A DNA stretch of 64,000 bases. Origin: Prionace glauca (lineage: Eukaryota; Chordata; Chondrichthyes; Carcharhiniformes; Carcharhinidae). Made by a program: the position numbers and the translations under genes. How positions within the stretch are numbered: position 1 is the stretch's first letter; each line of letters opens with the position of its first letter. The notes beneath the pieces are model-generated. The model was given only the letters and a program-made list of their open reading frames with translations, did not search any database and was not told the origin of the DNA. The DNA lies in NCBI GenBank assembly GCA_037974335.1, contig CM075761.1:12203543-12267542 (forward strand), in the 5' to 3' direction. Shown one piece after another: positions 57,636 through 64,000 of the stretch.

Positions 57636-58813
57636 CTTTTAACCTCCTTTCTACAGTCCTTACATTCTTCAAGATCCTTAACCTCTCCTAGTTCCCTGAA
57701 CCTTTTGTACACCTTCCTTTTCCTCCTGACTAGGTTCAACACAGCCTTCGTGCACCACGGTTCCCGCGACCTACCAAAACCCCCTTGCCTTATCGGAACA
57801 TTGTCATGCAGAGCGCCAGACAAACATTCCTTGAATATCTTCCACCTTCCTTCAGTACTTTTCCCTAAGAATGCCTCCTTCCAGTTTATTTGTCCAAGTA
57901 ACTTCCTGACTTCTTCATATCTCCCCTTACTCCAGACAAACACCTTCCTAGCCTGTCTGATCCTATCTCGTTCCAATGCAATTGTGAAGGAGATAGAATT
58001 ATGGTCACCATTCCCAAGATGCTCTCCTACCGAGAGATCCATCACCTGCCCTGGTTCATTCGCCAGTACCAGGTCAAGTACTGCCTCTCCCCTCGTAGGC
58101 TTGTCCACATACTGTGTCAGGAAACCTTCCTGAACACACCTAACAAACTCCTCTCCAGCCGAACCCCTTACTCTAGGGATATTCCAGTCGATGTTTGGGA
58201 AATTGAAGTCTCCCATCACGTCAACTCTGTTTATAATACATTTCTCCAGAATCTGGTTCCCTATCTGCACTTCAACTTCCCTGTCACTATTGGGCGGCCT
58301 ATAGAATACACCCAGCAAAGTTTTCGACCCTTTGCTGTTCGTAACTTCCACCCACAGAGACTCTGTAGAAAGTCCCTCCACGGCATCCTCTTTCTCTGCA
58401 GCCATGACACTGTCCCTTATTAACAGTGCCACTCCATCACCTCTTCTGCCAGCCTCCCTGTCCTTCCTGAAACATCTGAAACCTGGCACCTGAAGTACCC
58501 AGTCCTGTCCCTGAGACATCCAAGTCTCCGTAATGGCCACCACATCACATTCCCAAGCAGCTATCCACGCCCTAAGCTCATCTACATTATTTACTATACT
58601 CCTTGCGTTAACATATACACACTTCAGCCCCTCAGTCTGGGCATTTCCCTTCTCCACCCCCAGTCTAACCTCCCTCCCATGTTTCCTGCGGTCCTCCCCT
58701 ACCTTTAAAGTATTAAAGCACATGCATTTCAAACCCTGCTCCGCCCCACCCCCACTACGCCGTGCCTTGCATTCCCCATCTATGCCCCCCTCCCTTTCAC
58801 CCCCTCTACTCAA
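57636..58813 (-). pseudogene. CR1-A ORF2, 5' part (endonuclease) of the host element
   Basis: Open frame on minus: KCVYVNARSIVNNVDELRAW, VVAITETWMSQGQDWVLQVP, LLGVFYRPPNSDREVEVQIG, VDVMGDFNFPNIDWNIPRVR, LDLVLANEPGQ and GDHNSISFTIALERDR. FNARSI has become VNARSI. Otherwise all endonuclease boxes are intact, unlike the copy at 47390. It ends in ECKDCRKEVKRE at the nested insertion. Confidence 0.9.
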
Positions 58814-58833
58814 TATCCCACCCCCCCCCCAAA

Positions 58834-59814
58834 TCAGTTTAAACCTCCCCGCATAGCCTTTGCAAAATTACCCCCCAGGATATTGATTCCCCTCTGGTTC
58901 AGGTGTAAACCATCACTCATATAGAGGTCCCGCCTTCCCCAGAATGAGCCCCAATAGCTTAAGTACCTGAACCCCTCCCTCCTGCACCATCCCCTCAGCC
59001 ACGAGTTCAAACTTTCCCTCTCTCTATTCCTCTCTAAACTATCCCGTGGCACAGGCAACAGTCCGGATATAACTATTCTTCCAGACTTGGCGTTTAGTTT
59101 CCACCCCAACTCCATAAATCTTTGTTTAATATCCCCTTCCCTTAATCTCCCTATGTCATGTGTCCCCACATGAACTATAACTTGGGGTTGATCTCCCTCT
59201 CCCCTAAGAGTCCTGAATACCCTGTCCGATACATCCCGGACCCCAGCCCCAGGTAGGCAACACACCAGCCCCGAGTCCCTACGCTTACCTCCAACTCTCC
59301 TATCCGTCCCCTTAACTGTGGAGTCCCCAATCACGAGGCCCAACCTCTTACCCCTAACCACCTGAGATTTCCCAATAGGCTCACCCCCAGAGACCTGCTC
59401 CCTTTGGCTATCCCCAGTTGATTCCTCCTCAACTGTAGCCTCCAGGACCGAAAACCTATTTTGGAGGGGAACAGCCCCAGGGGATTGACCCCCCAACTGC
59501 TTCTTTCCCCTCTTCCTGACAGTGACCCAAGACTCATTTCTAGGAGTAACTATCTCCTTATAACTCCTTTCTATGTCCTCCTCCACTTTCCGGATTATGC
59601 GGAGCTCCTCTAATTCCACCTCCAGCTCCTTTACACGCTCCTCCAGAAACTGCACTTTTACACACTTCCCACAAGTAAAACCACCTGAAACACTGCTGGA
59701 CTCCCTCACTACATACATCCCACAGGAGATGCAGCTTACAGCCTGAACTGCCATCCCTGAAACTATTCCCAGCAGAAAAATAAAAATATTTAAAAAAAAA
59801 ACCTTCCCACACAC
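58834..59814 (-). CDS. CR1-A ORF1, unbroken
   Basis: 326 codons, same plan as at 46097: CxxC pairs (SCISCG, TCGKC), coiled coil (LEERVKELEVELEELRII), GDST, HVGTHDIG and DGLHLNQRG boxes. A few substitutions relative to 46097 (e.g. GDIKQRF for GEIKQRF, GGNFAKA for GGKFAKA). Met21 (MAVQAVSC) is again a plausible start. Confidence 0.9.
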   Translation of the reverse strand: MCGKVFFLNIFIFLLGIVSGMAVQAVSCISCGMYVVRESSSVSGGFTCGKCVKVQFLEERVKELEVELEELRIIRKVEEDIERSYKEIVTPRNESWVTVRKRGKKQLGGQSPGAVPLQNRFSVLEATVEEESTGDSQREQVSGGEPIGKSQVVRGKRLGLVIGDSTVKGTDRRVGGKRRDSGLVCCLPGAGVRDVSDRVFRTLRGEGDQPQVIVHVGTHDIGRLREGDIKQRFMELGWKLNAKSGRIVISGLLPVPRDSLERNRERESLNSWLRGWCRREGFRYLSYWGSFWGRRDLYMSDGLHLNQRGINILGGNFAKAMRGGLN

Positions 59815-59899
59815 TTATAATTAGGTTAGAGGAGGTGGAAGGGTGGGATTCTCTACCAGTGTAGAGAATCGGGTATCCTCTCTGCGCTAATTTATAGGG

Positions 59900-60417
59900 T
59901 TAGGGGCCCGAAAAAAAACTACAAGTACCGGCAAGCGCCCTAGTGACGACTTCCGGTTTCTAACTTAATTTTAAAAAAAAGCGCCGAAACTCGCGACTTT
60001 AAAACTAAAATAAAAAGTTACCCAGTATAAACTTTTTTGCTACCTTTTTGCTGCCTCCTCACTCGCCCAAAAATCGCTGCCTCTCAACTCTGCTCCACAG
60101 GAACAATGAGGCCGAGTCACGGAGGTAGGAGCTTTTTAAACGGGAGAAAAAAACTACAAGTACCGGCAAGCGCCCTAATGACGACTTCCGGTTTCCAACA
60201 TAATTTAAAAAAAACGCCGAAACTCGCGACTTTAAAACTAAAATAAAAAGTTACCCAGTATAAACTTTTTGCTACCTTTTTGCTGCCTCATCACTCGCCC
60301 AAAAATCGCTGCCTCTCAACTCTGCTCCACAGGAACAATGAGGCAGAGTCACGGAGGTAGGAGCTTTTTAAACCCGAGAAAAAAACTACAAGTACCGGCA
60401 AGCGCCCTAGTGACGAC
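59900..60417 (-). promoter_or_regulatory. CR1-A 5' UTR: two and a fraction tandem units
   Basis: The block ctacaagtaccggcaagcgc begins at about 59919, 60154 and 60386, giving 235 and 232 bp periods. Between them lie 'gacgacttccggtttc', 'gccgaaactcgcgacttt' and 'ctcaactctgctccacaggaac'. The outermost unit is cut at 60417. Homologous to 45567-46015. Likely internal promoter units, inferred from LINE precedents. Confidence 0.75.
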
Positions 60418-60553
60418 TAGAATGCGTGCCTCTATTCTCTATGATGTATATAAGGTCACTGGGCAATCCTACTTCCAACAATGTGCAACATCTCAGATAT
60501 GATAGACAAGATATAACATTAGTTTGATATTCTTTTCCCGCATTGAATTTTAG
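60418..60553 (+). other. Receptor copy 3 intron, right of the CR1-A insertion
   Basis: 'gcgtgcctctattctctatgatgtatataaggtcactgggcaatcctacttccaacaatgtgcaac' matches copy 1 on minus ('gtgtgcctctattttctattatttctataagattactagataatcctactctcaacaacgcgcaac', about 20860-20925). Confidence 0.7.
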
Positions 60554-60600
60554 CTTGAGCGTGAGAAGGCAACGAGAGGGACAAAAGGAGCGACAAATGG
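60554..60600 (+). CDS. Receptor copy 3: cytoplasmic exon 2
   Basis: 47 bases, acceptor cattgaattttag, donor ATGG/gtacgt. It enters with one base of Thr and reads LSVRRQREGQKERQM, phase 1 out. Six bases longer than copy 1's exon but in the same frame, with RRQ, G and KER conserved. Basic membrane-proximal tail. Confidence 0.65.
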
Positions 60601-61442
60601 GTACGTTTTTTTTGAAATGTTGATAGCGAGTAAATGGCAGAAGTAAAACAATATCGAAGTTGAAATTGATTGATAGAGGTGTTTCTATGGTGAATGCACC
60701 GGTTGATTGGTACTGACAGTTAACTGCTGAGACGTGTTTGAAAGAAAATTTGAAGAAATGCAGTACTTGAGCTTTGCCAAAAAAAAATTCGAGGCTTTTG
60801 GCCTTGTATTCATCGGCATACAAACCCCCCCCCCCCCCCCACAAGACGAATATATGTAATGGGAACAAATATGATTTTTTTTCCCCATGAGAAGACTATT
60901 TCCCTGATTGGCAAAAGGTCTCTGATTGTTTGCAGATTATCCTCGTCCTCCAGGGCAACTGTTTCTGGAGGAATGCAGTGGTTCCATTCAATTATTCCCC
61001 CAATTCACTGAATCCATAGAAACAATTTCAAAGCCGTTCACTTCCTGGGTGATCGGCTCCTGGCATCAGTCCTAAATTTGCCTTGGAATATGTTCCAGCT
61101 ACAGTAATCAGCAGATTCTTCATTCCAAGCTTTTATTATTATTATTAAATTCAATTCCACCATCTGCCGTGGTGGGATTTGCACTTGGGTTCCCAGGACA
61201 TTAGCTGTATTTTTTTTGAAAATTAGCTGAAAATACCATTCAGCCATTAGCTCCCCATATGGTAGGCGTTTAGTGTGAAGGATAACTACCAGCCTGAAGA
61301 AAACTGTTCATGCTCCAATGATTGAGAGGATAATTATACCACAGCATATAGAGATTGAAACAGACACTGGGTGAAAGAATAACTGAAAAGTTTACTCCTC
61401 ATTCTAGTTATTCTATTTCTGACAACTTCTGGTTGGAAACAG
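60601..61442 (+). other. Receptor copy 3 intron with C-run and SINE-H fragment
   Basis: 60601-60920 matches the copy 1 intron. An unusual run of 16-17 C lies at about 60825-60841, where copy 1 has none. 61130-61250 is a minus SINE-H fragment ('aattcaattccaccatctgccgtggtgggatttgcac'). Confidence 0.6.
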
Positions 61443-61481
61443 AAAGAAAAAAAAGTGAATCCTACGCAACACTCAACATTG
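61443..61481 (+). CDS. Receptor copy 3: candidate cytoplasmic exon with YATL motif
   Basis: 39 bases, phase 1 to phase 1, between 'cttctggttggaaacag' and 'ATTG/gtgggt'. In the frame required by the preceding exon it reads ERKKSESYATLNI. YATLN is the common core of ITIM-type tails in immunoglobulin-superfamily receptors. The -2 residue here is Glu, so it is not a strict ITIM. No equivalent was found in copy 1 (its region has CR1 insertions). Supported by phase, splice sites and motif, not by a paralogous exon. Confidence 0.5.
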
Positions 61482-61639
61482 GTGGGTTATCCCCTTGTGC
61501 TCAGGTGAATAACACAGCCAGTAGTGTTCTTTGTTCTTTGTATGTCGAGGTATGGGTAAACAGCCAGAAATTTTCTCCATACAAAGAGTGATCAACAAGT
61601 AAAATAAGCTTGAAGATAGAGTAATAGATTCAAAACACT

Positions 61640-61845
61640 GAAAGCACTTAAGAAACTAAGATTTGCTAGAATGCTACCAGGACTTGATGGATTGAGGTAC
61701 AAGGAGAGGTTGGATAGACTGGGACTTTTTTCTCTGGAGCGTAGGAGGTTCAGGGGTGATCTTACAGAGGTCTATAAAATAATGAGGGGTACAGATCAGC
61801 TAGATAGTCAATATCTTTTCCGCAAAGGTAGGAGAGTCTAAAACT
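61640..61845 (+). repeat. Old CR1 relic
   Basis: 'gctagaatgctaccaggacttgatggattgaggtacaaggagaggttggatagactgggacttttttctctggagcgtaggagg' encodes [40 protein letters not shown]. Both ends are truncated; a SINE-T3 tail follows. Confidence 0.75.
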
Positions 61846-61975
61846 AGAATGTGGAATGCCATAAGCAGAGACAAGGGTCATGGGTGGAGGGGGGACTCAT
61901 AATTTTAAAATGGCGGCGCGGGCTTGTTGGGCCGAAGGGCCTGTTTCCCGGGCTGTTTTGTTCTTTGTTAGTGCT
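61846..61975 (+). repeat. SINE-T3 tail
   Basis: 'gtcatgggtggaggggggactcataattttaaaatggcggcgcgggcttgttgggccgaagggcctgtttcccgggctgttttgttctttg'. Head and core are absent. Confidence 0.8.
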
Positions 61976-62004
61976 GTTGATTTCAGAAACCAATCCATGC
62001 TGCC

Positions 62005-62288
62005 CATCAAAGGGTGGTAGCGAGTCACAGTGGTTAGCACCGCTGCCTCACAGAGCCAGAGAACTAGTTTTTTGACTAGTGCCGCTATCTGCGTAGAGTC
62101 TGCACGTTCTCCCCGTGTCTGTACCAGTGTCCTCAGGGTGCTCCGGTTTCCTCCCACAATCCAAAAGATGTGCAGTTTAGGTGAATTGGCCATGCAAAAT
62201 TCTCCCTAAGTGCCAGAATGTGGCAACATGGAGATTTTCGGAGTAACTCCATTGCAGTGTGAATGCAGCCTACTTGTGACTAATACAG
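62005..62288 (+). repeat. SINE-T2, near full length
   Basis: Head remnant 'gagtcacagtggttagcaccgctgcctcacag', core 'gtctgcacgttctccccgtgtctg', and L2-type tail 'agtgccagaatgtggcaacatggagattttcggagtaactccattgcagtgtgaatgcagcctacttgtgac'. Confidence 0.75.
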
Positions 62289-62609
62289 AAACAAGTAAAC
62301 TTTCCCTTTCCTCCACAGTTTGAATCAGTCTGAAGCTGTGAGGTGTTGTCTTTGTGGGTGAGATGTGGGTGGGCTCCTGGACTGTAAACAGGAAACGCTG
62401 AGACAAAATAGCTGAATTTTCCAGTTCTTAACCACTGCAGGTAGCCTCTGCAAAACGTGCATTTCCCATGAAGTTTTCTGACCCTCGGGTGCCGGGTACA
62501 GAGTTACCCGAGAGAAAAGCTGGGATATGTAGAACACCAAAAAGACACGCGATCCCAGGTGCCCGAGGCACCTCCTTTAATATTCAGGTCACCCTCACTT
62601 AGAATGGTA
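62289..62609. other. No gene recognised
   Basis: About 320 bases between SINE and CR1. There is an exon-like piece bounded by 'ggtgccgggtacag' and 'cccag/gtgccc' near 62505-62560, but its peptide has no recognised motif. Confidence 0.25.
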
Positions 62610-62826
62610 AGATGTCAGAGGTAGGTTCTTTACTCAGAGGGTAGAAAGGGTGTGGAATGCCCTCCTGCAGCAGTTGTGCACTCGCCAACTTTAAGGGCGT
62701 TCAAATGGTCAGTTGGTAGGCATATGGACTAGCTTAGGTTAGAGGGTCATTAGATTGGTTCCACTGGTCGGCGCAACATTGAGGGCCGAAGGGCCTGTAC
62801 TGCGCTGCAATGTTCTATGTTCTATG
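62610..62826 (+). repeat. CR1-H LINE 3' fragment
   Basis: 'gatgtcagaggtaggttctttactcagagggtagaaagggtgtggaatgccctcctgcagc' (FFTQRVERVWNALL), 'ggtcggcgcaacattgagggccgaagggcctgtactgcgctgcaatgttctatgttctatg'. Plus-strand counterpart of the 22565/24936 element. Confidence 0.85.
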
Positions 62827-62894
62827 GTGTCTTTGCATGGTGAGCACCATTGAGAATGCAGACAGTTTCAAGTTTATATTTTGTATAACTGAGC

Positions 62895-63695
62895 TTTTTG
62901 ATTTGATTGCAGTTATTATTGTAACACGTATTGGATGCAGAGAAAAGTATTGCTCCTTGCGCGCGATACAGAGAAGCACACTGTTCATAGAGTACACAGG
63001 GGAGACGGAATGGAGACAGTGCAGAATGTGGCGTCACAGCCAAAGCTAGGTTGTACAGATAGATTAACTTAATGCGAGGTGGATCCATTCAAAAGTCAGG
63101 GAACAAACTGTGTTTCACTCGTTTGATACATAACATCAGGCATCTTTCTCCTGGCAGAGGAAGTGGAAGGGGTGCGTGGGTCCTTAGTTATGTTTGCTGC
63201 TTGTCCCAGACGGAAGTGCAGAGGGAGTCCAAGGATGGGAGTCCGCCTGTCGAAATGGAGCCAGGCTTCCTTCACAACACTTTGCAGCTTATTGTGGTTT
63301 GGGCAGAATAGGAGCCCATACCAACCTGTGATACATCCGGAAAGGATGCTTTCTGTGGTACATCTGTGAACTTGGTGAGAGTTGTCGCTGAAATGCCAAG
63401 TTTCCTTCGTCTCCTGGGGAAGTAGAAGGGTTGGTGTGTTTTGTTAACAATTGCTTCGGCATAGGGGAACCAGGACAGGTCTTTGTGATCTGAACACCAG
63501 GAAATGTGAAGCTTTCGACCATTTCCGCTTCACCCCCATTTGTATAGACAAGGGCTTTGTCCTCCATTATGTTTCCTGAAGTCGATGACTAACTCTTTCG
63601 TTCTGTTGACACTGAGGGAGAGATTATCATTGCTGCATCTGTTCACCAGACTCTTTATGTCTTTCTCCGACTTTTAACCTCATGCCGAAGGAGTG
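62895..63695 (-). repeat. L2/Rex-like LINE, 3' part of ORF and 3' UTR
   Basis: On minus the frame near 63289-63567 reads KALVYTNGGEAEMVESFTFP, GVQITK, with LAFQRQLSPSSQMYH further on. This matches the post-RT end of L2/Rex-type LINE proteins (VESFKFLGVQIT). Plus-strand 'ggaaaggatgctttctgtggtacatctgtgaacttggtgagag' is its antisense. 3' UTR unit at 62895-63010. Several frame breaks. Confidence 0.65.
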
Positions 63696-63879
63696 AATTA
63701 TTTACATAATGAATCACATGTCAATATTCTTCAAACTATTGAAACAAAAGCTCCGTGTCTACTCACCTGGATTTAAAGTATGCCATGCTCGCTGTGAGCA
63801 GGAAAGCCAGGGATAGGGGGCACTTGGGCCATATTTCTCCCTCAAGCAACATCACTAAAATCAATGTCTGGATAGGAAG

Positions 63880-64000
63880 ATACAAATGAGTAGGCCATCA
63901 CCCCTTCGGGCCTGCTCACCCAGGCAATCATATTTGACTGATCGAATTGTAAATTCAACCTAGAATCCCGCCAATTATCAAAAATCCATCCATCCTACCT
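63880..64000 (-). repeat. CR1-type LINE 3' tail, runs off the window
   Basis: 'gaagatacaaatgagtaggccatcaccccttcgggcctgctcacccaggcaatcatatttgactgatcg' is a minus CR1 3' UTR of the CR1-F/G kind, continuing beyond 64000. Confidence 0.6.

Larger units (their letters stand above)
54743..60417 (-). mobile_element. Full-length CR1-A LINE with a nested CR1-A, in an intron of receptor copy 3
   Basis: Minus element with 3' end at 54743, ORF2, ORF1, and 5' UTR tandem units up to 60417. It lies between 'aaaactgattcca' and 'atgcgtgcctctatt' of the receptor intron. Copy 1 at about 20925 (aaaactgattccattggtgtgtgcctctatt on minus) is the empty site. A short agaa repeat flanks it. A second CR1-A (56622-57635) sits inside its ORF2. 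Without the nested element it is about 4.66 kb. Confidence 0.93.

Noticed and set aside
63762-63786. Mini-exon on minus between 'ctttcctgctcacag' and 'AATCCAG/gtgagtag', considered as another receptor tail exon
   Set aside because: Good splice-like signals, but only 25 bases, no motif, and no resemblance to 16557-16606 beyond the donor.

Overview
The window looks like vertebrate, probably cartilaginous-fish (shark or ray), nuclear DNA. The basis is the repeat content: several CR1-clade LINE families ending in short 3' repeats (TTCTATG, TTCTTATG), tRNA-headed SINEs with a V-SINE-like core, a second tRNA-headed SINE, and L2/Rex-like LINE ends. This assignment is inference; no single-copy marker gene is present. 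Nothing prokaryotic was seen (no operons, CRISPR or rRNA).

Most of the 64 kb is CR1 LINE and SINE sequence in dense nests. Working labels: CR1-A (tail ...CGAGGGCCGAAGGGCC..TTCTATG), CR1-B (...CATCGTGGGCCGAAGGGCC..TTCTATG), CR1-C (...GGCCTACTCCTGCTCC..TTCTTATG) and older relics D to H. Two CR1-A copies are essentially full length (45567-50146 plus; 54743-60417 minus, with another copy nested in it). They carry a 5' UTR of roughly 233-bp tandem units, an ORF1 (CxxC pairs, coiled coil, SGNH-type esterase) and an ORF2 (endonuclease plus reverse transcriptase). A 5'-truncated CR1-A (10762-14214) and a CR1-B (26621-30296) keep unbroken ORF2 frames of 996 and 926 codons.

Under the repeats lies a duplicated, partly decayed host gene family that I read as a non-rearranging immunoglobulin-superfamily receptor: signal peptide, V domain with built-in J-like end, C1-type domain, transmembrane exon, then several tiny cytoplasmic exons with tyrosine motifs (YATL, YASL). 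Three main copies are visible. Copy 1 is on minus, with TM and tail exons 21253 to 16362. Copy 2 is on minus, with leader, V and C1 exons 36030 to 34657. Copy 3 is on plus, with TM and tail exons 54449 to 61481. Nearly all splice junctions are phase 1 and agree between copies. Smaller relics of the duplicated locus lie near 22.1, 31.2, 33.8, 41.8 and 51.8 kb. Copy 2's V and C1 exons contain apparent frameshifts, and copy 3's TM exon has lost its acceptor AG, so functionality is doubtful as read.

Layout: 0-10 kb, SINE/CR1 tails and a GA-rich microsatellite; 10.2-14.4 kb, CR1-A nested in an older CR1-A; 15-16 kb, CR1-D relic; 16.3-22.3 kb, receptor copy 1 with CR1/SINE insertions; 22.4-26.6 kb, CR1 nest including a five-segment strand-switched insertion; 26.6-30.3 kb, CR1-B; 31-33.9 kb, SINEs and CR1-B fragments; 34.4-36.03 kb, receptor copy 2; 36.4-44.6 kb, CR1 relics and a CR1-C split by duplicated locus DNA; 44.6-50.8 kb, CR1-D' split by full-length CR1-A; 50.8-54.2 kb, L2-like LINE, CR1-B and SINE; 54.2-61.5 kb, receptor copy 3 with CR1-A in an intron; 61.6-64 kb, SINEs, CR1 tails and an L2/Rex-like LINE.
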